DNA of 53,237 nucleotides, taken from Glomus cerebriforme (taxonomy: Eukaryota > Glomeromycota > Glomeromycetes > Glomerales > Glomeraceae). Below, in pieces: positions 32,432 to 42,449 of the stretch. Location of the stretch: NCBI GenBank assembly GCA_003550305.1, contig QKYT01000320.1, positions 73,129-126,365 of the forward strand, written 5' to 3'. Positions within the stretch are counted from its first letter, which is position 1. Every line of letters begins with the position of its first letter. The notes under the pieces were generated by a model, which saw only the letters and a list, made by a program, of their open reading frames with translations, was not told the origin of the DNA and did no database searches. Made by a program: the position numbers and the translations under genes.

Positions 32432-33971
32432 TCACTCGTAACATTTTACAACTCGAAAGACTTCATAATCTTCAACAATGAATTCCTCATTAGGACTTTC
32501 CATAATTTGCCTTTCAAAATTATTTTTATCATATCTTCCATCAAACCATTTTAGATCTTCAAACCCATTATTATTAATTGCAACTTTATCGTATATAATC
32601 CTACTAAGAATAATATTGTCAAAACTTTTATCCTTGCCCAAAGAAAAAATAAAAGCATCCTTGGCTTTTGAACCACCAAATTTGGTCCATGAATCAGAAT
32701 TATAACCACCAATTATTTGATTAGTATCTTTGACTTTAATTACGACTAGGGTAGGTCCTTTGTAAAGACAAAGACTGTGAAATGCTTTAACTTCCATCCC
32801 ATCACGGCTTCCTCGAAGTAATAAATAAAAATCATAAGCATCATTTAAAAGATTAAATCTATCATCATCGTTATCCATTGAATCAATCCAACTTTCTATA
32901 AGTGTTAATTGCTTGTTATTGACAATAACAGAATCTGGAACAATTTGAGAAACCGGGACTCTTGACGTAAGAAGATTTTCTGGTAAAGCACCATTATCTG
33001 ATTCAAAAAAAATTTTTAATTCGTTCTTTAAATCATCAGGAAGAATTTCTTCATAAGGTTGAATTTTAGAAGGATATTCTTCCTTTGAAATATCAAAAAA
33101 TCTAATTAATGGAATAAAATTTTTCAATCGATTTTCCAATTCCTTGAAATCACTTTGAGTAAATTTATCAACATCATGATCAAGTTTTGGTGTTTGTTCA
33201 CAAGCCCATTTAAGTAAATTCTTCCAAATTTCAACCTCTTTAATATTCAAATCATCACGACCAATAAATTCAAGTAAAGCTGACTTTTCCAATGAAAGGA
33301 AATATGAAGAACTAAAGAGTGTGTTTGGTTGCTGTGCTAATAATTCTCCACAAAAGTGTTTCCAAAGTCTTGTAAAACTTTCGTACTTAGATGCAGTTAC
33401 AAATATATCAGCAAGATTTTCTTGAACCCAATCTCTTTCATAAGTAATAATATATTCTTCCATATATTTTACTAATTCCACCAGAGCAAGTTCATCGGCG
33501 GCAAGTAACAAGTCAAGTAATAAATCTTGAATGTCATCCTCAATCAAGAGAATATCTTCTTCCATCGGGATATCTTCTTCCATCAAAGTATCCTGACTAT
33601 TATCTTCCATCAAGGAAAATTCGCCTGTATAAATATAACTAAAACAATGAAAATATAATTTGATCAATATATAAAATAATTTTTTTTAAAAAAAATATTT
33701 TAATTTAAAAGGTTTACTTTAGAATTTTCCTGAAAACTTTAGGGGGAATGTTAGGTTTACTGAAGATGATCATATCATCAATTTTTTTTACCCAAGTAGA
33801 AGATAAAGCAGTTTTAAAATAAGGTGAACGAGCTCTCAAAATTGCAGAATGAGCTTTGAAAATTTCTTTCTCATTTCCTTCGCCAACTTCAATTTTCACA
33901 TTATAATCATCAGCTTCAGTGAGTAATTGAGTAAGATCCCGAAATAAAGAATTTGCGAAAAGTGGAGCCAT
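32432..33971 (-). CDS. BTB-BACK-TLDc protein, CUL3 ubiquitin-ligase adaptor type, two exons
   Basis: Exon 1 is 33971-33718, intron 33717-33639 (79 bp, GTAAAC...TTTTAG), exon 2 33638-32432; 486 residues. The BTB domain starts DDYNVKIEVG and H-S-A-I-L-R-A-R-S-P-Y-F-K-T-A; the intron falls just before YIYTGEFSL (phase 2), as in the pseudogene at 5173. BACK follows (WKNLLKWACEQTP, later FIPLIRF). The C-terminal TLDc domain keeps RGSRDGMEV, FHSLC, G-P-T-L-V-V-I-K and IIGGYNSDSW. BTB-BACK proteins bind CUL3 and bring substrates for ubiquitination; TLDc in other proteins binds the V-ATPase. Which applies here is unknown. Odd: an acidic Met-Glu-Glu-Asp-rich stretch with repeated M-E-E-D-I units (about residues 95-125) is inserted between the two BTB halves. 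Confidence 0.9.
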
Positions 33972-34254
33972 ATTTTAATGTATGATTTATCAGACACAGA
34001 AAATTGAGAGAGTGTGTGAATCTTGAGACGATTACGTCATTTTGTAAGGACCAAAAAATCACATGACAAGTGTAATGATACTAATATTAATAATAAAGTA
34101 AATTTTCCATTATTGATTTCTTTATGGGATCCAAAATCATATATATTTTCTCGATCTTCCTTTTAAACCTCAAAAATATAATTTTTCAAAACAATCTAAT
34201 TTCTTTAATAGAACTGCGAAAAATCAAATGCTTACTGTATCTCATTTTGATAGA

Positions 34255-34536
34255 TTATAATTCCTTCACGCTATATGTTACAGCACAAGATTCTACAACA
34301 AAATATTTACAAAATTGAACGAAGATTAACTTGAAATTCAACTAAATCATTTAAAGAATATTTATTTTTAAAGATTGTTTTTTTGAAAAGTATAGAAGTA
34401 GCATTCAACATGGATAATATACCATAATAGAAATACCTGGATCGATCCTATATCCTATATTCAAATTATTGATTTCATAAAAAACGGCTCTTAAAACATA
34501 TAATGTTCCTCGTCCAGGAATTGATTCTTTAGTCAT
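34255..34536 (-). CDS. possible small two-exon gene of unknown function
   Basis: Exon 1, 34536-34423, reads from ATG MTKESIPGRGTLYVLRAV and on to GYRIDPGISIM (38 residues). The next bases are GTATAT, and an 81-bp intron (34422-34342) would end TTTAG. Exon 2, 34341-34255, adds 28 residues (ending CAVTYSVKEL) before TAA, in phase 0 without a stop, for 66 residues in total. An alternative 5' site 14 bases earlier would give a shorter product ending V-N-L-R-S-I-L. No domain is recognised. It lies between the divergent BTB and F-box genes. The clean exon 1 and matching splice phase are the only support; it could be a relic or chance. Confidence 0.3.
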
Positions 34537-34843
34537 AATTTTTCAGTCAGTAACAGGAAAAAAGTAGCGGAAATAAAATTTAATTTCATAGTACTACAAT
34601 CTTTGATATAGGTTGTTAATTCAAAGTATATCGACTTTTAGAAAGTATTTTAAAATTTAAATAGTAATCGGAGAAGGTGGTGACATTTAATCAACGAAAA
34701 CTTACATCGCTCAGGAAAAACTGAATTTTCTATAAAATATCTGTGTAACTATGACGTGTTCTTGATCATAGACTTCTTTACAAAAACGGATATAAAACTT
34801 GCTTTTCTCATTCCTGAAAAAAATTCCTTATTAAGTTGTAATA

Positions 34844-36484
34844 ATGGCTTCACTACTTCCTGCTGATGTTATAAGCGAAATATTACAATATCTAAAGGAC
34901 GACACAAAGACGCTTTACTCTGGCTTATTTGTTAATAAACTTTGGTGTCATGTGGTAGTTCCATTGTTATGGAGAGATCCATGGGAAATTGCGAAATCAC
35001 GACAGAGAAAATGGGAAGTATACAACTTTCTCCGTGTACTTTGTGGGTGTTTGTCGGAAGATTCCAAGAACTTATTATTAGATCTTGGTCTTGAATTTCA
35101 AATTCAATATCCGAGATTCGATTATGCAAGTTACATTCGTGTAATAAATTCACGACGCTTTAATGAGAGTATAACACAATTTTGTTCGCGTGATAGAGAT
35201 AATTTTAAAAGACAACTTGTAGAAAAAGAGTTATATTTGTTGGTAATTTCGCATTCGCCCGCGATTAAGCACTTGAGAGTTGACTTTACACTTGAACATC
35301 CTTTACTTTATTTTCCAGGGGCTCATACAAGTTTTTCAAAACTCAATGAAATTTGTTGTGATCTAAAAAGATTGCCACAATTATTCTTAAGCGATTTGAC
35401 AAATATTAGCAAGAATATTCAACAAATTCACATCATGAACTACAACGCAGATGAATATGGACTAGCAAAGTTAATCAATGCTCAATCTGGAATAACAAGC
35501 CTTCATCTAGAATCCGAAAAGAAAGGTGATGGATTGATGATAAACAAAGAGTTGGAAGTTCATGCTTCTTCATTAAAACATTTTATTATGGAATCCCCTT
35601 ATTTGATCTCCGCAACATCTTTATATTCTTGTATTTGGTTAGAAACTTTGAAATTAGATACAAAAAGTTATGAAAGAGTGATAGACCTTACAACTTCTAC
35701 AATGTTATATGAATCATTTATGAACTCTTTAGCTTCTGCTACATTTCCGAATTTATGTAATCTTCATTTACGTGTTTTGGGATATTGTCCAACTTCAATA
35801 TTAAAAGTTGCAGAAAATTTGGTTGTAAGATCCGGAGGAAAGCTTCGTAGTTTATTTCTGCACGGAATATTTAAGAAAGAACAAGTGAAACCATCTTTAC
35901 TACAAAATATTGCAAAGTATTGTCCAAAACTTAAGTACTTATCTGTATGGATAATTAGTAATGACGATATTAGATATTTGGAACAACTATTATCATCATG
36001 TTTGTTATTAAAAGGTATCATCGTTAACACTTGGCCAGATGTTAGAATTGATGGAGATGAATTGTTAAAATTGTTTAAAAGACGGTTGTCACGAAAACTC
36101 TGCAAATTTAAATTTGATGACTATTTGAGTTTCTCGCTTGACCACTTTTTAACATTTATGAATTGTTGGAACCAAGTTGATCCTTTACACATTCATGTAA
36201 TTGATGCATCTGTGTTTGGATTTAATTGTGAAAGAGTGTGTTCTTCATTTGGTCAAAGAGGGATTTTGAAAAGTTTTATCGAAGTTAATGAATTTTTGAA
36301 CTTTTCTTGGGATAACGTAGAAGGTGAAAATTTGTTAGAATATCATGATTCTTATAACTTAGACTCAGATGGTCTATCTTCTGATGATTCTGACGAAGAA
36401 GAAGAAAATGACAATGAATCATCCGAAGATGAAAATGAAGATAGCGAAGATATTGAAGATGACGACCAGGAACAAGATAACTAA
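34844..36484 (+). CDS. F-box/LRR-like protein with acidic C-terminal tail
   Basis: 546 residues, intronless. The N-terminus is an F-box: LLPADVISEILQYLKDD, then LYSGLFVNKLWCHVVVPLLW with the L-F-V-N-K-L-W core. LRR-like strands follow: ITSLHLESEK, LKHFIMESPY, LETLKLDTKS, LCNLHLRVLG, LRSLFLHGIF, LKYLSVWIIS. The body is only distantly related to the 474-476-residue paralogues at 8-24 kb, although FDYASYIRVI near residue 88 parallels their FNYASFCK. The last ~40 residues (about 505-546) are almost entirely Asp, Glu, Ser and Asn (for example SSDDSDEEEENDNESSEDEN), a feature absent from the other F-box genes here. Predicted SCF substrate adaptor; the tail could bind basic partners or be phosphorylated by CK2 (inference). 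Confidence 0.88.
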   Translation: MASLLPADVISEILQYLKDDTKTLYSGLFVNKLWCHVVVPLLWRDPWEIAKSRQRKWEVYNFLRVLCGCLSEDSKNLLLDLGLEFQIQYPRFDYASYIRVINSRRFNESITQFCSRDRDNFKRQLVEKELYLLVISHSPAIKHLRVDFTLEHPLLYFPGAHTSFSKLNEICCDLKRLPQLFLSDLTNISKNIQQIHIMNYNADEYGLAKLINAQSGITSLHLESEKKGDGLMINKELEVHASSLKHFIMESPYLISATSLYSCIWLETLKLDTKSYERVIDLTTSTMLYESFMNSLASATFPNLCNLHLRVLGYCPTSILKVAENLVVRSGGKLRSLFLHGIFKKEQVKPSLLQNIAKYCPKLKYLSVWIISNDDIRYLEQLLSSCLLLKGIIVNTWPDVRIDGDELLKLFKRRLSRKLCKFKFDDYLSFSLDHFLTFMNCWNQVDPLHIHVIDASVFGFNCERVCSSFGQRGILKSFIEVNEFLNFSWDNVEGENLLEYHDSYNLDSDGLSSDDSDEEEENDNESSEDENEDSEDIEDDDQEQDN

Positions 36485-37224
36485 ACAATCAGTTCAAGGT
36501 TTGAGAGCAATATTTAATTCCAGGTGGTGATATGATAACTATAACCGGAAGATATGATAATGGGAATTTATAATAGAGTAAATAATGATTTTCACAGTTT
36601 TGGTATACTAATTGTATATAGATCGTTGTTAAGATGAAATCTTCAATAAACTTTTTTATGAATAAATTGTATCTTTGTAAATATGAACAATAATGAAATT
36701 TAAAGTTCAATCTTGTCGAACTGATACAAATTTGATTTAGCTGCATTTTATGACGGCTGATATTAAATTTGCAATTATTATTGATTTTTATTATGATAAT
36801 TGATTTTATAGATTTTATATGTGAAAATATCTTTTAATCTTTTCTTATAATATCAGTTATGATGATAAAAGTGATATTTTACGAAATTTGTCCTAATCAG
36901 TATATTTTTAATATTTTGCTTTTGAGGGAACTGAATAATCAAAAGCTCTTTCTTTACTTTTTGACAATGATTATGGTGAGGGTCAAAAAATCCGCGCAAA
37001 ATATAAAGATGTAGGAATTGCACTAAATAAATTTTTATAAAAATTTTTTATAAATAGAAAAGATCTTATAAGTAAAATTTTGTTAATAGTCTCGTCAATA
37101 AAAATCAAACAATTATATGGAAAAAAAGATTCGCCAGGATCAGCTTTTTTGTTACAAATAAATAGTTACATTATAGGCATTGATTTATTACGGCTAAAAT
37201 AGTTGTCAGCTACACTTGGAGTAA
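36485..37224. other. intergenic, no gene recognised
   Basis: AT-rich 3' flank of the F-box gene. Minus-strand frames at 36489-36746 are low-complexity and not accepted. Confidence 0.4.
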
Positions 37225-37590
37225 ATAGATAGCATCAACCTTAACAAATCCCCGCTAAAATTACGATGCTTTTCTTCGTGATGCTAACAAAGTCCTCGAT
37301 ATCTAAACGAAAAATGACACTAGTTTGCAATCCGGGAAGTTGCTGCACACAGCCACAACCAAAAAATATACTTTGATTGCCTAATATCTTGTGCGGAGCT
37401 TTCATATCCAATATTTTTGCTTGAACTGGTATATCATTTTTTATTTAGAACCATCACGATAATATGAATAAATCTCTAAAGCTAACTTGCTTCTATCAGC
37501 ACCGCTAAAGTTATTTTTCTTATCTATTAGTTTTTCGAAATACAAACAATTCCCACTCAAATATCCCGTTTCTATACTATAAAATTTTTG
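37225..37590 (-). pseudogene. unassigned coding relic
   Basis: The minus strand gives two protein-like segments in different frames: ETGYLSGNCLYFEKLIDKKN then NFSGADRSKLALEIYSYYRD (about 37585-37450), and after a stop and frame change IPVQAKILDMKAPHKILG then GNQSIFFGCGCVQQLPGLQT and a short Arg/Asp/Val tail (about 37440-37235). Composition is convincingly coding and the stop plus shift indicate decay. Family not recognised. Confidence 0.45.
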
Positions 37591-37712
37591 CACTATTATA
37601 CATACATACATATATATAATATCCCTCCCACCTAAATAAAAAATCTTGATTTTAGCTAAGCTCGCGAGAGAGCCCTCAATAATTACGATTTACTCTTACT
37701 GTTATATTTTGA

Positions 37713-37910
37713 TTTCACATTCAAAAAGTTTACTGCGAATGCTTAGAACTTGATAATCCGGCACGTGAAATTTCTCAAGTATATACTCGCACTGCGTCAA
37801 AATCAGGTGCACGCCGAATATCGAATGCCGATATAATATAAGAATACGCGTTATCTTTGGAACATCTAATAAATGAAATTTTTGTTAGCGATGTAATAAA
37901 GCGGTTTTAA
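37713..37910 (+). pseudogene. unassigned coding relic
   Basis: A 66-codon plus-strand frame reads FHIQKVYCECLELDNPAREI then SQVYTRTASKSGARRISNAD. After one in-frame TAA it continues EYALSLEHLINEIFVSDVIK to TAA 37908-37910. A single stop in an otherwise protein-like frame suggests a recently dead exon. I do not recognise the protein. Confidence 0.45.
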
Positions 37911-38035
37911 TCATAGTATCAGGTCCAACATACCTTATTTCTTTTTTTTTTGTTTTCTCGTCTAATTGTTAAGTTGATTAGTTTCGTTTTGTTCCGTTTG
38001 ATTTGTGTTAGACTCACGTCTTATCTTTATATGAT

Positions 38036-38294
38036 TTGTAATTTTCCAAGAATCGAATTTGGAATCCACAATCTACCTTTGGAGAAATTACGCCAACATG
38101 ATCTCTTCATGGAAATCGATCAACGAATACTCCTCAAATTCACAATAAAAAAATTTAACGCTACATCAGAAGTCTTGAGAATAAATTCTATACTACACCC
38201 TTCTTTTTATGATTATTTTAATAAACCAAACCAAAGATCATTTGCGATCCCAATAATGCATGAAATAGGATTAAATGCTATATCACTTATATGA
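38036..38294 (+). CDS. unassigned possible exon
   Basis: The plus-strand frame ending at TGA 38292-38294 has protein-like composition from about 38040 onward (GIHNLPLEKLRQHDLFMEID, later PNQRSFAIPIMHEIGL). Upstream of that the same frame is hydrophobic T-rich leader and probably not coding. It may belong with the relic at 37713-37910. Family unknown; it may be a relic. Confidence 0.25.
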
Positions 38295-38332
38295 TGCAAA
38301 CTATGTAAAGATGAGATCTCAATCAGCAACTT

Positions 38333-38509
38333 ATTTTTTTAATAAATTACAAAGTGCGGATCCATTAAATACTTCGTATATAATAATTCCAAAGATATAA
38401 ACATAACTTTCTTGTGTATGTTTTTTTTCCTCCCAAAACTTCGAGAGCTACATAAGGCATTACTCCATAAACTTTCTTATCCTATTTTGCTGAATTTTCA
38501 TTTGCTGGG
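38333..38509 (-). pseudogene. protein kinase fragment (activation segment)
   Basis: The minus strand reads PANENSAK, a TAG, then DKKVYGVMPYVALEVLGG and YTRK. After a frame slip come F-G-I-I-I-Y-E-V-F-N-G-S. This is the activation-loop end, the A/ALE motif (here A-L-E in place of the usual APE) and subdomain IX of a kinase of the large AM-fungal kinase-like family. N-lobe, HRD and C-lobe are missing. Confidence 0.7.
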
Positions 38510-40553
38510 AGGTATACATGCTTATTTTTTTTGTGTGATAACCTCTATTTAATCCTCTTTAACAATCCTATAATGAAAATGCGATTAGTATATCAATAAA
38601 TAACGTGACTGAATAAAAAATGTCGACCATACCTCATCAACAGCCTTTATCATGAACACTTAAGCGCAGTTGGTAAATCACAGCCTTTCCATTTCTGAAT
38701 GTGAATTATCGGTGGAATCGAAAAGACAAAAGATATTAATATACCTCACTACTTACACTTTCAGGATAAAAATTGTGCTAATGCCCCTTTTCTTTATTTG
38801 ATCGTGTAAAGATACTAATGTAATTACACCCCGCATCAACAACTTCTGCATCAACAACTTCATCAACTTCCGCACCAGATGCCTCATCATCTCTACATCT
38901 GCAACGCTATCGACAACATTATCACCGCAACTAATTGCAATAGCATTATCATCATCAAACATACTTTATTCATGTAACAATGTAAAAATTTCTGAATCTA
39001 GTAACTGGATTACTGCGATAGGCAACTTCAAATAACCTTGTTTTACTGTATATGCGGGTACACATACTACAGAAAGCTCTCAATATTTTTCAGGATATGC
39101 GAGGATGCGATAAACATCTGCGAGAGAGTTCACACTAAAATAAATAGAAATCATAGTTCCTGATTGCATTATGCATATATTATATGCCTCTAGGATGTTA
39201 CGCATGAATATCAAGAGAACATGAGTTTCCAACCGATTCGGAATTTCAGTTTGAATTTCTTTGCGGAGGAAAATGAATAGTGAGAACAATATTAGGAGGA
39301 GTGGACTATTAGGAATAATAAGGTACTTGAAGTCATTTCTTGTTTTTTTTAAATACACTTAATACGTTTCATAGTGAATGGAATTTCGTGTAAAGAATCC
39401 TAGCCTCATGTTATTATACCGAAATAAAATATGCTTTACTTACTTTAATAAAGTCGTGGAAAAATATAAGGTTTTTTTTTTCGAACTCTTGCTTATTGAA
39501 TGAAAAAAGGAGTACAAATCAAGACTCCCTAACGTTCTGTTTATATATATATTTAATCTCTTGGCATGGCGATACCCTTTGCGCAATGTAAATTTGGCTA
39601 AGACTATAGTCAAAAAATTTTTTTTTTTTAAAAAATCAAAATCAAAATAAGATTATCAGATCAGATTATCAGCATTAATATTGACCAGTGATACTATAAA
39701 TCTAATTTTTAAAATTATTAATATTATGCATTTTTAAAAAGTAATGAATTTAATCATAATAGTAAATTTAATAACTGAAATTTTTTTTTTTGTTGCTTAA
39801 ATGCTTATACAATTCTTGAAAAAAAATAATTAAAATTATATTTTATTGATTAAATAATAAATAAAAGTTAAAATTACATAAATATAATTTAAAAAGTATA
39901 AAAATAAAAGAATTAAAAAGATATTATTTAAATTTTAAGATCTTTTTATCTTTTGCAAATAAATTTACTTTTTTTTTAAAAAAAAATAAAAAAACTTTTT
40001 TAAAATATTTATTAAAATATTCTATTAATATTTAATTACTATTTAATTTATATAACATAATTTTATTTTTATATTGTTTATATATAATTTTATATAATAA
40101 AATTTTTTTATTAAAATTTTTTTATTATATTAAATTATTTTAAATTTTAATAATTTTAATATTAAATCATAAATTTTTTTAATTTTGGTTAAAAATTTAT
40201 ATAAAATGAAAAAAATTTCTAATGATACTAATATAATAAATCTAATAATATGTGGTTATATATTATATTGTAAAATATAATATATTAGTAAATATACTAA
40301 TAGTAAATTTTATCTTTTTTTTCTACATATAAGGGTAAATGATTTTTCAATATATAAATTATAACTTTTTTTTTTGGCAAATTTAAATTATTATAGTTTT
40401 AGTTTCACAAAATCAAATTTGGCTGGAACGGGTTAAGATTCCATACTGGGAAAGTAACCCATGTGATTTTCATGATATTTATTACTACGCGTTATACGTT
40501 TTTGAAATTTTTTTGTTTTCTTTTTTTTTTGTTTTCGTCAATCTTTAATCACC
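38510..40553. other. intergenic with weak coding relics; very AT-rich from 39.6 kb
   Basis: At about 38790-38910 the minus strand has a repetitive D/E/V frame (E-V-D-E-V-V-D-A-E-V-V-D-A-G), possibly a relic of an acidic linker. Frames at 39080-39358 are not recognised. From about 39600 to 40400 the DNA is nearly pure A/T. T-rich tracts just before 40554 are the likely promoter of the BTB gene. Confidence 0.35.
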
Positions 40554-41852
40554 ATGACTAAGAACGATTTGCTTCATTCTTTATCCAACTCTTTAGGACA
40601 ATTATATGAAACAGGGGACGATCATAATGTGATTATTGAAGTCGGAAAAGATTTGAATGATTTAAAAACCTTTAAAGCTCATTCATATATTCTTCGGGCG
40701 AGATCAACTTATTTTAAAAGTGCTTTATCAAATAATTGGGTTATTATCAAAGATAACAGCATCATTTATTTTAATAAACCAAACATATCACCATTAATTT
40801 TTGACATTATCCTTCGTTACATTTATACTGGAAATATCAATTTTGATAAAGATAATATAACACAAATTATAGATTTGATGATCGCAGCTGATGAGATGGG
40901 TCTACTCGAAATCATTAATTACATTCAAAATTATATTCTTGAAAATTCTGGAATTATTAAAAAGGATATCGTTTTATTATATAATACGTTTGTTAAAATG
41001 CATCCTTCACAACATTTTGGAAAATTGAAGAAAAAGATTGAAAAATTGTTATTTAATAATCCACAACTATTATTTAATATGAATGATGTCTATACTCTTG
41101 AGGAATCTGGAATAATTTCCTTAATTAACTCCGAACATATAAAGATGCGGGAATTTGATATTTGGAAAAGAGTATTGGAATGGGGAATTTCAAGAACAAA
41201 TATTATTTCACGAGAATTTAGCACTTGGACAAAGGAAGAATTTATCGAATTAAACGACAGTCTACGTAATGTTTTGCCATTGATCAGATTTCAAGAAATG
41301 TCTTTGAAACAATTTCAGGATGATTCAATTATTATTTCCAGTTTAGTTGATTCAGAAGTATTTAAAGAATTATTGCTAAGTTTCCCTCCTACGCCTGTTG
41401 ATTCAATGATAATTACAGAAAAAAATGCAACGAATTTGTTAAGTATGATTTGTAACGGTGACTTTTGTTGCGTAGATTCGTTCAACTTATTATTTAGACA
41501 AAACAAGAATTCTTTAAATTTTCACGAATTTACAACATTAGAAAATACAAATAACACCATGATTGTTTGTAAATTAGATAGAAAATTTGAAATTATTGGA
41601 GGATATTGTCCAGGACGTTGGAAAATTAATGAAAGAAAATTAGTATTAGATGAATGTTTCACGATTAGATTTAGAAATAGGAATTTTGGTTGTCATTTAA
41701 AATTAGACGATTTTGAATTCGATAATAAAGAATTATGGGAATTCGGTTTGGATAACAATAAAATACATATTACTACAGCAGTAACTTCCACACGGTCACG
41801 TTCATTTGAAATTATACCCGAAACATTGGAGATTTTTAAATTAGAGAAGTAA
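40554..41852 (+). CDS. BTB-BACK protein with degenerate TLDc-like C-terminus, intronless
   Basis: 432 residues in one exon, preceded by CACC at the ATG. BTB: DDHNVIIEVGKD, F-K-A-H-S-Y-I-L-R-A-R-S-T-Y-F-K-S-A-L-S, then ILRYIYTGNINF with no intron, where the two other BTB genes here have one. BACK: LINSEHIKMREFDIWKRVLE then VLPLIRFQEM. The C-terminal third occupies the TLDc position and retains LLFRQNKNS, FHEFTTLE and EIIGGYCPGRW. It lacks the S-R-D-G and C-x-x-x-G-P-T elements seen in 32432-33971, so the TLDc fold may be lost or diverged. Predicted CUL3 adaptor; the substrate is unknown. Intron absence could reflect retroposition or precise intron loss. Confidence 0.9.
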   Translation: MTKNDLLHSLSNSLGQLYETGDDHNVIIEVGKDLNDLKTFKAHSYILRARSTYFKSALSNNWVIIKDNSIIYFNKPNISPLIFDIILRYIYTGNINFDKDNITQIIDLMIAADEMGLLEIINYIQNYILENSGIIKKDIVLLYNTFVKMHPSQHFGKLKKKIEKLLFNNPQLLFNMNDVYTLEESGIISLINSEHIKMREFDIWKRVLEWGISRTNIISREFSTWTKEEFIELNDSLRNVLPLIRFQEMSLKQFQDDSIIISSLVDSEVFKELLLSFPPTPVDSMIITEKNATNLLSMICNGDFCCVDSFNLLFRQNKNSLNFHEFTTLENTNNTMIVCKLDRKFEIIGGYCPGRWKINERKLVLDECFTIRFRNRNFGCHLKLDDFEFDNKELWEFGLDNNKIHITTAVTSTRSRSFEIIPETLEIFKLEK

Positions 41853-42449
41853 GGAATGTATGATCGTGTCGGGTAATATACGTGTATTAATTAGGCCTTC
41901 GTAAATGTGTTGGATGTTTTTAAATATTATAGAGTAAAAAAATTGTCATCCCAGCAAAAAATTTTGTAAAGTTATATGTATAAATCTCATTCATAGGCAG
42001 ATCTTAGATTATTAAAAATCTTGGCACGTAAATATTTATTACTATGATCGACTTATTTGTTTGAAATAATAATATTTACGTAATAGTTTAAAAATATTGT
42101 ACCGATTTTTTTCTTTTACGCTAATTTTTTTTACGCCATACAAAAAAATTAAGGAATTTACCAAAAGTTTAGATTTTATCGGTTCATTAGTAAAACCGGT
42201 TAATTAATTAACTTTTATATATAGTCACACTTAATTTAATAATGGCACACAAAATATATTGAACTATCCTTATGCATATCGAAGAGTTTGAAAGTGTAAT
42301 AAATATGAATTATTTCTATCCAATAATAGAAAGAACTGGATTTAGTTAAGTTCGATTTTCAATCAAAAGTATCAACCTTTGTATAACCAACCGGGTTTTT
42401 TAAAAATGGAGGTGAACTGCTCAAGGGTTTTTTTTTTTTTTAAAAAAAA
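41853..42449. other. intergenic between BTB and F-box genes
   Basis: AT-rich, no gene seen. T14 then A8 (42428-42449) directly abut the next ATG. Confidence 0.4.
42428..42449 (+). promoter_or_regulatory. T-run/A-run leader directly before the start codon
   Basis: T14 then A8 immediately 5' of ATG 42450, the same arrangement as at 11323-11341. Function is inferred only. Confidence 0.35.

Noticed and set aside
38650..38725. tRNA-like A-box phrase (AAGCGCAGTTGGTA) at about 38662
   Set aside because: No B-box, acceptor stem or anticodon arm can be drawn; the match is limited to the A-box.
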